Source: Desulfobacterales bacterium
GTDB lineage: Bacteria > Desulfobacterota > Desulfobacteria > Desulfobacterales > SURF-7
Assembly: GCA_018693105.1 (NCBI GenBank)
Contig: JABHLN010000011.1
Coordinates: 1-53,156, forward strand
Direction: 5' to 3'
DNA: 53,156 bases
Made by a program: the position numbers and the translations under genes. Below are positions 36,767-45,438 of the stretch, piece after piece. A model generated the notes under the pieces. That model was not told where the DNA came from. It worked only from the letters and a program-made list of their open reading frames with translations, and ran no database searches. How positions within the stretch are numbered: the first letter of the stretch is position 1; the number at the start of each line of letters is the position of its first letter.

Positions 36767-37807
36767 ATGAATTTTGAAAAACGCAGGTTTACAACTTCAC
36801 CACCGACCACATTTGCAGAGTTTATTCTGGATGAGGAAAAATGTACAGGTTGCGCAAAATGTGTCAAAACATGCCCCATACAAATACTTGAAATGAAAGA
36901 CAATAAGGCAAGGCCTAATAAGCGGTACAGGGAACATCGATGCATTACATGCCAGAATTGCATTGCCGTGTGCAAACAGGATGCTATTCAAATAAAAGGA
37001 GATTATCGGGTTCACAGGGGATTGTTCAAAAATGATGACATATTTCCAGACACTAAAACAATGCCGGAACCTATTGAAGAATATAAAAACTATAATTTTG
37101 AAGACTACGAAGACAAACTCACAGAAACGGAAAGAGTAATCTATAAAAGAAGGAGTATACGGCTCTATAAAAAGAAGCCTGTAAGCCGGGAATTGATAAA
37201 AAGAGTTATAGAAGCCGGCCGTTTTGCTCCTTCTGCAGGAAACAACCAGCCGTGGAAATTTATTGTCATAGACAATAAGGAGACTATTGATAACCTTGAT
37301 ATGGAAATTCGGAATGCTCTAAGGTATATCACTTATTTAACAGTTGCTCATGCAGAGCGTGATAAAAAAACTCCCGGAGACATGAACGCCAGGCTGTCTC
37401 TGTGGCAAAAAGCAATCCTACCATGGATAGTGCGCAAGAACCCGAATGACTTTGACCCGCGAGTTACAGGGGGAGGTATAAATGCGCCTGCAAGTGATCC
37501 CGATTTTCATATATTTTTTAGGGCGCCTGTTTTGATTCTTTTACTTTCAGATTACCGCGGTATCGGCAAGACACATCTGGATACCGGAATATGCGGTCAG
37601 AATATGACTCTGGCAGCACATTCTCTTGGTCTGGGAGCATGCTACGTCGGCCTTATCGATGCAGTCAGATACTCTTCAAAGCTGAAAAAGATGCTCGGCA
37701 TAAAACATCCGTTTGAGATTATTACATCGATAGCACTCGGATATCCCCAGGGAGATTTGGATAAGTCGGTTGCCAGGGAACCGGCAAGAATCGACTGGTT
37801 GGATTAG
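36767..37807 (+). CDS. Ferredoxin-nitroreductase fusion protein
   Basis: The 346-residue protein has ferredoxin cysteines 26, 29, 32, 36 and 59, 62, 65, 69, then a linker (IQIKGDYRVHRGLFK) and a nitroreductase FMN domain from about residue 125 (YKRRSIRLYKKKPVSRE, GRFAPSAGNNQPWKF). It shares its long form and linker with the 13196 gene. The start has an ideal GAGGAGGTAAT site. It is the only plus-strand gene between 10.7 and 41.9 kb and is divergent from the MerR-TetR regulator, the classic layout for a regulator and its target. Confidence 0.9.
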   Translation: MNFEKRRFTTSPPTTFAEFILDEEKCTGCAKCVKTCPIQILEMKDNKARPNKRYREHRCITCQNCIAVCKQDAIQIKGDYRVHRGLFKNDDIFPDTKTMPEPIEEYKNYNFEDYEDKLTETERVIYKRRSIRLYKKKPVSRELIKRVIEAGRFAPSAGNNQPWKFIVIDNKETIDNLDMEIRNALRYITYLTVAHAERDKKTPGDMNARLSLWQKAILPWIVRKNPNDFDPRVTGGGINAPASDPDFHIFFRAPVLILLLSDYRGIGKTHLDTGICGQNMTLAAHSLGLGACYVGLIDAVRYSSKLKKMLGIKHPFEIITSIALGYPQGDLDKSVAREPARIDWLD

Positions 37808-37863
37808 TCCTGTAAACACAGGTTCTCATCAATAGAAATTATCTCAAAATAAATCTAATTATC

Positions 37864-37895
37864 CCCGGCGGCGTAAAAAGTATAGCCGATGGCTA
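37864..37895. repeat. Left-end remnant of a type-1 element
   Basis: GGCGGCGTAAAAAGTATAGCCGATGGCTAA is the left end of a type-1 element as in copy 3, without the hairpin. It overlaps the TAG stop codon of the acyl-CoA dehydrogenase gene (37893-37895). Confidence 0.6.
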
Positions 37896-39701
37896 ATCGG
37901 AAAAAAAGTTTACTTCCATTTCAACAGTCAGTGGGTCTTTATCCATTAAGCGTTTTGCCAGTCCTTCAATTTTTGGAAGCTCATACCGGAAAAAATACTT
38001 ACATGTATACAATTTTCCCTGGTAAAAGTTGTATTCGGAAGCTGAAAGTTCATTCTGCAAGGCTTTGTCGACGGTTATTGACTGGAGAAGCCATTGCCAG
38101 GAAATTGTTATAATTCCAAATAATTCCAGATAAAGAGTTGCATCGGCCAGAAAATATTCCGGCCCCTTTTCCTGTGCAATACCTATTAAATGCAGTGTAA
38201 CTTCCTGAAGCCTTTCTATGGAATTGTTGAGTTCTTCTGCAAAAATCTTCAGCTCAGAGCAATCCCGGGCATCTGCAATGGTTTTCCGAACCTCTTCCAA
38301 AAAGAGTGAAAAGGCCTTGCCGTTTTTCATAAGAACTTTGCGGCCTAGAATATCCATCCCTTGAATTCCTGTAGTTCCTTCATGGATGGGATGAATGCGC
38401 ATATCACGGTAATACTGCTCCACCGGAAAGTCTTCGCAATATCCGTAACCTCCAAAACATTGTATGCTCTGGCTTGTGGAATGGACACCCATTTCCGAAG
38501 GATAATTTTTTGCAACCGGGGTTAAAATATCCAGCAGAAGCGCATATTTTTCTTTCTCTTCGTCGTCCGAAACGACACTCAGCATATCTTCATATTTACT
38601 GCACTGCATCACAATTGAAAACGATCCCTCAACAACAGCCTTTTGAAACAAAAGCATGCGTTTTACATCTGAATGTTCGATAATCGGAACCTGAGGGGTT
38701 AGCGGATCCTTTGCCGCGATATTTCTCCCCTGGGGCCGTTCTCTGGAATATTCAAGGGCAGCATAATAAGCAGCAGAGGCAGTAGCTGCGGCTGCCGCCC
38801 CCACACCGATACGCGCTTCATTCATCATCTGGAACATGTAGGATAGCCCTTTATATTCATCACCCACCAAATAGCCCCGGCAGTCATCATTTTCACCGAT
38901 ACTGAGTTCGGTAGTAGGGGTTCCCCGGTATCCCATTTTGTGAAAAACCTGGGATACAACAATATCATTTAAAACAAGCTTTCCATTTTCATCAAAACGT
39001 TTTTTGGGTACAACAAAAAGTGATATCCCTTTTACACCGGGAGGCCCACCTTTAATCTTGGCCAGCATCAGATGAACAACATTATCAACACAGTCATGAT
39101 CTCCTGCTGAAATGAAAATTTTATTACCGGTTATTTTATAGAACCCTTCATCGGTAGGTTCTGCCATGGTGTTTAAATCGGTAAGAGAACTTCCGGCCTG
39201 GGGTTCTGTCATTGCCATTGTTCCCTGCCACTGTCCTGACAGCAGTTTCGCCACATATTTCTCTTTCAGATTATCATCTCCGTATGATGTTATCAGATGT
39301 GCCACCCCTGAATTCATTCCCGGAAAAGCACTTGCAGAAAAATTTGCTGCGCAGAATATCAGGTTGCAGGCGCTTAAGATCTGAAGGGGAAGCTGTTCGC
39401 CGTCAAACTCAACAGGAAAACGGGCCCCGATCCAGCCCCCTTCACCGAATTCCTTCAATATACGTCTCACCTGGGGATGTACTTTTACCACACCGTCTAC
39501 TAATTCAGGTGGTTTTCGATCCATTTCCTCATAAACAGGCTGCATAAGCTTTGTTCCCAGCTCAAGCCCGGCATCGAGAAACATATCAAAGGTTTTCCTG
39601 TTAAACTGCTTGTAATAATCATACTCGGTAAGGGTGCAAACATCAAAAACCTCATAAAGCAAAAACTTCAAATTTCTCATACTGACTAATTTTCCGGCCA
39701 T
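37893..39701 (-). CDS. Long-form acyl-CoA dehydrogenase (about 600 residues, DmdC-like)
   Basis: The 602-residue protein is a long ACAD with an N-terminal extension, the core domains (TMAMTEPQAGSSLTDLNT, KIFISAGDHD, MGYRGTPTTEL) and a C-terminal helical domain of about 130 residues. The catalytic Glu is present in HPIHEGTTGIQ. This long class includes 3-methylmercaptopropionyl-CoA dehydrogenase and many uncharacterised enzymes for medium or branched acyl-CoAs. A GGAGGGAAA site precedes the ATG and a promoter is visible at 39892-39920. Its stop codon lies in a repeat remnant. Confidence 0.92.
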   Translation of the reverse strand: MAGKLVSMRNLKFLLYEVFDVCTLTEYDYYKQFNRKTFDMFLDAGLELGTKLMQPVYEEMDRKPPELVDGVVKVHPQVRRILKEFGEGGWIGARFPVEFDGEQLPLQILSACNLIFCAANFSASAFPGMNSGVAHLITSYGDDNLKEKYVAKLLSGQWQGTMAMTEPQAGSSLTDLNTMAEPTDEGFYKITGNKIFISAGDHDCVDNVVHLMLAKIKGGPPGVKGISLFVVPKKRFDENGKLVLNDIVVSQVFHKMGYRGTPTTELSIGENDDCRGYLVGDEYKGLSYMFQMMNEARIGVGAAAAATASAAYYAALEYSRERPQGRNIAAKDPLTPQVPIIEHSDVKRMLLFQKAVVEGSFSIVMQCSKYEDMLSVVSDDEEKEKYALLLDILTPVAKNYPSEMGVHSTSQSIQCFGGYGYCEDFPVEQYYRDMRIHPIHEGTTGIQGMDILGRKVLMKNGKAFSLFLEEVRKTIADARDCSELKIFAEELNNSIERLQEVTLHLIGIAQEKGPEYFLADATLYLELFGIITISWQWLLQSITVDKALQNELSASEYNFYQGKLYTCKYFFRYELPKIEGLAKRLMDKDPLTVEMEVNFFSD

Positions 39702-39891
39702 TTTCCCTCCAAAGTTTTTTGTTTTATAAATAACCTTCCGTTTATTCTATGATATGAATGGATATTTCTTTACTATAATCAGTTCATCGTCAAAATAATA
39801 TATTTCAGCTTCCGTACATGCCGAGATTTAATTGATGTTACCTGCTTCATAGCAAAACTAATTTAGAAAAGGACTTTTTTATTGAAATATG

Positions 39892-39920
39892 AATATAGCT
39901 TAAAAATTTTGACGGTTCAA
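39892..39920 (-). promoter_or_regulatory. Promoter of the long acyl-CoA dehydrogenase
   Basis: On the minus strand TTGAAC (39915-39920), a 17-base spacer and TATATT (39892-39897) form a near-consensus promoter about 190 bases before the start codon. The -35 is part of TTGAACCGTCAA, a short imperfect relative of the TTGAC/GTCAA operator, with different spacing. Confidence 0.65.
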
Positions 39921-39989
39921 CAGGGATTTTTTTGACAACTTACATTTTCGGCAATTAAGTATTGGTGAAATCGTAAAAATATAACCGGT

Positions 39990-41513
39990 CTACAATTCCC
40001 CCAGATTGCTTTTCTTTATTTTCCAGATGCAGGGTGATCCTTTTTTTTCCGGGGGAGATATATTCAGACAGGATTTTCCGAGTTTATCCTGAAGCATACC
40101 GCATTGACAGCAGTAGTAGGGGGTCTCTTTTTTCCCAAAAGACCATGAGTATTCTTTACATGTTTTTCCCTGAGCATAAGCTTTCCTCTGTGTAACGTAA
40201 CCTCCTGTTTTCTCATAATTTGACATCATCATGGATTCAGGTATTGTAAAAACATTGTTTATTTTTATGGTTAGAGAATCAAACAGTTCTTCTTTAAACT
40301 TTCTCCATGGGCTCATCGGTTTATATGCACCTCCTCTAAGGAGGCGACCACCGCTGCCGCACGGGTCCAGTTTAAAGATGATATCTTCTGCGGTTTCTGT
40401 TACCGTAAATTTTCCTTTCGGAAATCCTGTCTGGTTGCAATTATCAACACCGAATATTTTCAAGGCAAAAAATTTGATTTTTTCACGTGGAGACAGAGAA
40501 GTTTTTTCCTCAAGTATCGGCTTCAAACATTTTTCAAATTGAAAATCAAGGGCATCTCCAAGTTTCGATTCTCCGGACTTTTCCGAAATAAATGTATATG
40601 TCGACAAAATCATATTCATATACAGATCATGGAGAAATAAAAATTCATACCTGACCTCTCTGCATAAATTTACAGCATCATCAAGGTTATTTTCCATGAT
40701 TTTCTCGCGAATACGATCGGTCATAGGCCTTACAATTTCTTTCAGCTCATCTTCGGAATAATAAATCTTTTTCTCATTCTTTGCAGGTACCGGATCTATT
40801 TTGTTTTTTTTGAACCCATGTCTTTCATAGTATTTATCAGGTATATTATTCGGATCTTTATATACATGCCACCTGCATACATCTTCCGGCCCTTTAGGTT
40901 CATCTGTGGGCCACATGAGATAACCGAACTCTTCGTATGGAAGAATTTCATTCAAAAAGGCGCTGTGAATACAATAGTATGGAAAATCTTTTCGATTAAA
41001 TGACCATCCATGAGCTTTTTCAGTCAGTTTCCCACCACGACCGGGTTCATACATACCCCTTAGCCAGAGCCTAGCCCCGCTTGCACATGGGTGCATATGG
41101 AAAGTAAATTTTTCCTCATCTTCGGTCATCTTAAATTTTGCAGGGTGTTCTCCATATCCGAAACAGGAGTGTGATCGCCAAGCGGTTGCAGCTATAAGCC
41201 CGGTAGTTAAACGTGGATAAATACGGTTCAATCCTGCTGTGTTGTATACCTGCCTTTTTGCAGACTGGTCAAAAATATATCTGAACATATCCTCAACCAT
41301 GTCTTCACCTATATTGTCACCAACCCAGCTCCACAAAACAGTACATGAATCTGCAAAATAATCATGAAGAATGATTCTTGTTTTCTTCATTTCTTCATTA
41401 AGAGACAAGGCTTCATCAAGCTTTTTATTTTTAATACATTTGATAATTTGATCAGGTAGCGGGGTGGTTAGTTTCGTCAGTTCCTCTGACGTAAACAATC
41501 TATTTTCAGACAA
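39990..41513 (-). CDS. Two-repeat protein of an unrecognised family
   Basis: The 507-residue product consists of two related halves. Each opens with a helical block (LTTPLPDQIIKCIKNKKLDEA and IVRPMTDRIREKIMENNLDDA). Each then has HDYFADSC or HDLYMNMI, a PCxSGxRL motif (MHPCASGARLWLRGMYEP; LDPCGSGGRLLRGGAYKP) and a W-S-F followed by PYYCIHSA or PYYCCQCG. Cys, His and aromatic residues are conserved between halves, so a metal or cofactor site per half is plausible. The start is TTG with a GGGGGAG site. I do not recognise the family. Confidence 0.75.
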   Translation of the reverse strand: MSENRLFTSEELTKLTTPLPDQIIKCIKNKKLDEALSLNEEMKKTRIILHDYFADSCTVLWSWVGDNIGEDMVEDMFRYIFDQSAKRQVYNTAGLNRIYPRLTTGLIAATAWRSHSCFGYGEHPAKFKMTEDEEKFTFHMHPCASGARLWLRGMYEPGRGGKLTEKAHGWSFNRKDFPYYCIHSAFLNEILPYEEFGYLMWPTDEPKGPEDVCRWHVYKDPNNIPDKYYERHGFKKNKIDPVPAKNEKKIYYSEDELKEIVRPMTDRIREKIMENNLDDAVNLCREVRYEFLFLHDLYMNMILSTYTFISEKSGESKLGDALDFQFEKCLKPILEEKTSLSPREKIKFFALKIFGVDNCNQTGFPKGKFTVTETAEDIIFKLDPCGSGGRLLRGGAYKPMSPWRKFKEELFDSLTIKINNVFTIPESMMMSNYEKTGGYVTQRKAYAQGKTCKEYSWSFGKKETPYYCCQCGMLQDKLGKSCLNISPPEKKGSPCIWKIKKSNLGEL

Positions 41514-41594
41514 TATTTCTCCCCCTGAGTATTAAAATTGCGAAGTAGGCAGAGCCTTAATATTGATCATTCAGTAAAAAGCCAACTCGGAATG

Positions 41595-41734
41595 GCAAAG
41601 TAAAAAATATAACCCATGGCTAAGTACCCCGCCGTGGTGGGGATATACAAGTCATATTGTTTGGTCAGGCGTGAAGGCATAAATGTAGTATGGCGAACGT
41701 CTGGCCAAATAGCCCCGCTATAGCAGTATTTACT
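41595..41734. repeat. Palindromic element, type 1, degenerate copy 6
   Basis: CCATGGCTAAGTACC, the arms TGTTTGGTCAGGCG and CGTCTGGCCAAATA and the loop core GGCATAAATGTAGTATG identify the type, although both ends are altered (CCCCGCCGTGGTGGGG and AGCCCCGCTATAGCAG). A similar CCCGCTATAGTGGG tail follows copy 2 near 7290, so this may be a subtype. Confidence 0.75.
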
Positions 41735-41873
41735 AAGTCAACTCGGTATGGCAAAGTAGAAAGTTCAAGATCAAGGCGTCGCAAATCCCGAGGAATGAGG
41801 TGTACTTATCGTACACCGCAGTGACGAGGGATGCAGCGCAACGCAGATATTGGACTTTTTACGAGTTTATCAA
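41735..41873. repeat. Palindromic element, type 2, copy next to a type-1 copy
   Basis: GGCAAAGTAGAAAGTTC, the palindrome GGTGTACTTATCGTACACC and the end GGACTTTTTACGAGTTTATCAA are the type-2 pattern. The inner stem is GGTGTAC/GTACACC here but GGCGTAC/GTACGCC in the 9726 copy: a paired C-to-T and G-to-A change. It directly follows a degenerate type-1 copy, and argH begins 30 bases downstream. Confidence 0.85.
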
Positions 41874-41903
41874 ATTTGTTGTTTATTAATTATGAGGTGA
41901 ATT

Positions 41904-43307
41904 ATGGCTGAGAAGCCTTGGGATGGCAGGTTTTCTGAAAAGACAGATAGAAGTGTTGAGGCTTTTTCATCCTCAATAGATTTTGACAAAAGGCTTTATA
42001 TTTATGATGTCGAAGGAAGTATAGCTCACTGCAAGATGCTGGCAAAGCAGTCGATTATAAGTGAAGATGAAGCTTCTTCACTTATTGAGGGCCTTGGAAG
42101 TATAAAAAGAGAGATCGGAAGGGGCGATTTTCATTTTGATGATACCCTTGAAGATATTCACATGCATATAGAAGGAAGCCTCGGAGAGCACGCAGGAAGT
42201 GCCTCCCATAAGCTGCATACTGCAAGAAGCAGAAACGATCAGATATCTCTCGATGTCCGCATGTATTTGCGTAGTGAGGTTTTATGCATTGCAAAAAACC
42301 TTATGGAATTAAGACAGATAATCATCGATCTTGCAAAGAAACATTCCGATGTTATTATGCCCGGATACACACATCTTCAAAGGGCTCAGCCGGTACTTTT
42401 GTCCCATCATCTTATGGCCTATTATGAGATGTTTTCAAGAGATACGGAGCGTTTGAAAGAAGGGCTTAAGCGGATAAATGTTATGCCCCTTGGCAGCGCA
42501 GCTCTTGCCGGGACGACATACCCTATAGACAGAGCCTATGTGGCAGAACTCCTGAACTTTCCTGAAATTTCTGCAAACAGTATAGATGCTGTATCTGACA
42601 GGGATTTTATTGTTGAGTTCATAGCATCGGCTAGTATTTGCATGATGCATTTCAGCCGTTTTTCCGAGGAGCTTATTTTATGGTCTTCTTCAGAGTTCGG
42701 TTTTATTGAACTTTCAGATTCTTTTGCAACAGGAAGCAGCATAATGCCCCAGAAGAAAAATCCGGATGTACCTGAACTTGTTCGTGGAAAGACCGGCAGG
42801 GTATACGGTAATCTTGTTTCTGTTCTCACAACTATGAAATCATTACCCCTTGCTTACAACAGGGATATGCAGGAAGACAAAGAGCCGCTGTTTGATACCG
42901 TGGATGTATTGAAGGCATGTATTGATATTTACGCTAAAATGCTTCCACAGCTGAAAATAAACAAAGAGAAAATGTATGAGGCTTCGACAACAGGGTTTTT
43001 AAACGCAACCGACTTTGCAGACTATCTTGTCGGTCGGGGTATGCCTTTCCGTAAGGCTCACAGTTGTGCAGGGCAGGCGGTAAGCTTTGCTCTTTCAAAA
43101 AATAAAGAGATTCATGAGCTTACCTTAAAGGAACTTAAAACATTTTCCTCCCTGGTAAAAAAGGAAATTTTTGATATTTTAACTCCAGAACAGATGGTAA
43201 ACCGAAGGGAAACCGAAGGCGGAACTGCAACCGGAAAAGTTGCGGCTGCGATAAAGGCCGCAGAAAAGAATCTTAAAGAAGAGCTCGCACAGGTTAATAA
43301 ACAATAG
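41904..43307 (+). CDS. argH: Argininosuccinate lyase
   Basis: ArgH splits argininosuccinate to arginine and fumarate in the last step of arginine synthesis. The 467-residue protein has the family blocks SRNDQ (109-113), MPGYTHLQRAQP and the signature GSSIMPQKKN (277-286). All expected active-site residues appear intact. A GAGGTGAATT site precedes the ATG. It heads a run of plus-strand housekeeping genes with gaps under 100 bases. Confidence 0.96.
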   Translation: MAEKPWDGRFSEKTDRSVEAFSSSIDFDKRLYIYDVEGSIAHCKMLAKQSIISEDEASSLIEGLGSIKREIGRGDFHFDDTLEDIHMHIEGSLGEHAGSASHKLHTARSRNDQISLDVRMYLRSEVLCIAKNLMELRQIIIDLAKKHSDVIMPGYTHLQRAQPVLLSHHLMAYYEMFSRDTERLKEGLKRINVMPLGSAALAGTTYPIDRAYVAELLNFPEISANSIDAVSDRDFIVEFIASASICMMHFSRFSEELILWSSSEFGFIELSDSFATGSSIMPQKKNPDVPELVRGKTGRVYGNLVSVLTTMKSLPLAYNRDMQEDKEPLFDTVDVLKACIDIYAKMLPQLKINKEKMYEASTTGFLNATDFADYLVGRGMPFRKAHSCAGQAVSFALSKNKEIHELTLKELKTFSSLVKKEIFDILTPEQMVNRRETEGGTATGKVAAAIKAAEKNLKEELAQVNKQ

Positions 43308-43359
43308 CGGCATATAACAATAGCGGTATAAAAAGATAAGGCAAAAAAGAGTTTACATT

Positions 43360-43809
43360 ATGAGGATATTCAATAAATCGTTTTTATTCTGGTTGGCAGT
43401 CCTGTGCTTAAGTATATTTATAGTTTCAGGATGTGGCAGGAAGAAACCCCCGTTACCTCCAAATATAGTTCAGCCCCATGCGGTAAGGGATTTGAGTATT
43501 AATATCAATGGGGATAATCTTGAACTCAACTGGACTATGAATGAAAAAAAGGATTCTTCACTTACCGGATATATAGTGTACAGATCAAAAAAACAGGTCT
43601 CAGAAGACAATTGTGAAAATTGCCCTGTTCTATTCGAACGTATTGCAGACCTGCCTGTTGAAGGCGGTAAAGGCAGGCATATCAAGGGTAATGTGTTTAC
43701 ATACAGGGAGACGCTGGAAAAAGGTTACCGGTATGCATATAAAGTAGCCGGTTATACTTATAGCGGTATTACCGATATAGATTCTAATTATGTTAAATTT
43801 GTTCATTAA
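43360..43809 (+). CDS. Lipoprotein with a fibronectin-III-like domain
   Basis: The 149-residue product has a type II signal peptide with the lipobox VSGC, followed by GRKKPPLPP, a start like that of the small LptM-type lipoproteins often found between argH and lysA. Unlike LptM it continues with a beta-rich domain of about 100 residues (AVRDLSININGDNLELNWT, YRYAYKVAGYTYSG) that reads as fibronectin type III. It is anchored in the outer or inner membrane. The role is unknown. Confidence 0.75.
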   Translation: MRIFNKSFLFWLAVLCLSIFIVSGCGRKKPPLPPNIVQPHAVRDLSININGDNLELNWTMNEKKDSSLTGYIVYRSKKQVSEDNCENCPVLFERIADLPVEGGKGRHIKGNVFTYRETLEKGYRYAYKVAGYTYSGITDIDSNYVKFVH

Positions 43810-43835
43810 ATTCAATTGCAGTTCGGGTAATAGGA

Positions 43836-44345
43836 ATGGAAAGTCATATTGCATATATTTGTCTGGGGTCGAATATGGGAAGCCGGGCAGAAAACTGCAT
43901 GACAGGAATAAATCTTCTTGATGAATCTGAAGAGTCTTCTTTACTGGCCCGATCACTGTTTTATTATACTGAACCTGTTGACTACATGGACCAGGACTGG
44001 TTTGTAAATATTGCGGTAAAAATTGAAACAACCCTTGATCCGTTTCAACTTATTAAAAAGCTGAAAAAAATCGAGGCTGATTCCGGTAGAACATCAGACG
44101 GCATAAGATTCGGTCCCCGTATCCTTGATATGGATATTATTTTATATGACGCCATGATTATTGATTCAAAGGATCTTATAATTCCTCACCCCAGAATGCA
44201 TGAAAGGTGTTTTGTTTTAAAGCCGCTTTGTGATATAGACCCGGAGATTGTTCATCCGTTACTGGGAAAAAAAATAAATGATCTTCTTGATAATTTAAAT
44301 AATGAAGAACAGAAAGTGATTCCGTATAAATGCTCGCAAAAATAA
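43836..44345 (+). CDS. folK: 6-hydroxymethyl-7,8-dihydropterin pyrophosphokinase
   Basis: FolK transfers pyrophosphate from ATP to hydroxymethyl-dihydropterin in folate synthesis. The 169-residue product has the N-terminal YICLGSNMGSR, the WFVNIAVKIET block, and the signature RFGPRILDMDIILYD with the Mg-binding aspartates and HPRMHERCFVLKPL. Length and motifs are typical. It lies between the lipoprotein gene and a small TRASH-like gene, which it overlaps by 16 bases. Confidence 0.94.
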   Translation: MESHIAYICLGSNMGSRAENCMTGINLLDESEESSLLARSLFYYTEPVDYMDQDWFVNIAVKIETTLDPFQLIKKLKKIEADSGRTSDGIRFGPRILDMDIILYDAMIIDSKDLIIPHPRMHERCFVLKPLCDIDPEIVHPLLGKKINDLLDNLNNEEQKVIPYKCSQK

Positions 44346-44593
44346 TACTTATAATATTAATATATATTTGTTACAAAACTATTAAATCCTTACTGTCATC
44401 ATATACGGCTGGTAGCAAAACCAAAGTATATTATGATGAGAAAGAAAAAATAGATGATGTAATGCTAAAGGACCCGTATTGTGAAGTGTATTTTCCCGAA
44501 AGGGACGGGATCCACTTAAATCATGAAGGTGAAAATCTGGTTTTCTGTAGTACTGAATGCCGGGATAATTTTTTAGAATCGTTGAATAAATGA
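44330..44593 (+). CDS. Small membrane-anchored metal-binding-like protein
   Basis: This 87-residue protein has an N-terminal helix (AKIILIILIYICYKTIKS) and a C-terminal DPYCEVYFPE, then FCSTECRDNFLESL, a C-x-C pattern close to the PP0621/TRASH-type metal-binding domains. The start lies within the end of folK (16-base overlap), which suggests translational coupling. Function unknown; a metal-handling or cofactor role is possible. Confidence 0.75.
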   Translation: MLAKIILIILIYICYKTIKSLLSSYTAGSKTKVYYDEKEKIDDVMLKDPYCEVYFPERDGIHLNHEGENLVFCSTECRDNFLESLNK

Positions 44594-44616
44594 TGAACTC
44601 ATAAAAAGTATAACCA
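44591..44616. repeat. Left-end remnant of a palindromic element
   Basis: TGATGAACTCATAAAAAGTATAACC is the type-1 left end with one change. The first TGA is the stop codon of the preceding small gene. No hairpin follows. Confidence 0.55.
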
Positions 44617-44645
44617 ATTATAATAAGCCAGGGGAGGCCATTTAA

Positions 44646-45290
44646 ATGAAGTTTTTTATTGATACTGCAAACATTGATGAAATAAAGGAAGCTAACAGCA
44701 TGGGTATGGTGGATGGGGTTACAACCAATCCGTCATTAATTGCAAAGGAAAACAGGGACTTTGAAGAGATAATCAAAGATATATGCAGCGTTGTGGATGG
44801 TCCTATCAGCGCGGAAGTCATAAGTCTTGATGCCGAAGGCATGGTTAATGAGGCCCGCCCCCTTGCAGCGATTCATAAAAACATTGTGATCAAGGTTCCC
44901 ATGACCATTGACGGCATAAAAGCCACAAGGATTCTTTCGGATGAAGGAATAAAGACAAATGTAACACTTGTTTTTTCTCCCCTTCAGGCGCTTATGGCTG
45001 CAAAAGCGGGAGCAACTTTTGTAAGTCCTTTTGTGGGACGTTTAGACGACATATCCCATGACGGGCTTGTTCTGGTTGAACAGATAGTTGAAATTTACGA
45101 CAATTATGCGTATGATACTGAAATTATTGTGGCAAGTGTCAGGAATCCTCTGCATGTACTTGAATCTGCCCTCATGGGTGCAGATATTGCCACAATCCCG
45201 TTCAATGTTTTAAGCAAGCTTGCCGCCCATCCTTTAACAGACAAAGGAATACAGGCTTTCTTGAAGGACTGGGAAAAAACTAAAAAATAG
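44646..45290 (+). CDS. fsa: Fructose-6-phosphate aldolase / transaldolase-like
   Basis: The 214-residue protein belongs to the short TalC/Fsa group. The Schiff-base Lys83 sits in VIKVPMT, the start [16 protein letters not shown] and the TTNPSLI loop are typical, and the C-terminal [12 protein letters not shown] is present. It acts in the pentose phosphate pathway or cleaves fructose-6-phosphate. The two activities cannot be separated by sequence alone. A GGGGAGG site lies ahead of the ATG. Confidence 0.92.
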   Translation: MKFFIDTANIDEIKEANSMGMVDGVTTNPSLIAKENRDFEEIIKDICSVVDGPISAEVISLDAEGMVNEARPLAAIHKNIVIKVPMTIDGIKATRILSDEGIKTNVTLVFSPLQALMAAKAGATFVSPFVGRLDDISHDGLVLVEQIVEIYDNYAYDTEIIVASVRNPLHVLESALMGADIATIPFNVLSKLAAHPLTDKGIQAFLKDWEKTKK

Positions 45291-45410
45291 GATGGCGTCG
45301 TGAAAATCTCCATAGTGCGTTACAGTTACCGGCCGGATATTCGACATACTAATTGTATGTCGAATATATGAAGATTTTTACTTAGCTATCGGTTATATTT
45401 TTTCATAAAC
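45291..45410. repeat. Palindromic element, type 1, decayed copy 7
   Basis: GATGGCGTCGTGAAAATCTCC and the far end GAAGATTTTTACTTAGCTATCGG are recognisable, but the middle is shortened to a TTCGACATACTAATTGTATGTCGAA palindrome-type core and the usual arms are lost. It lies between the aldolase and pgsA genes. Confidence 0.75.
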
Positions 45411-45438
45411 ATAAGACAAAGAGAAATTCATAAAAAAA

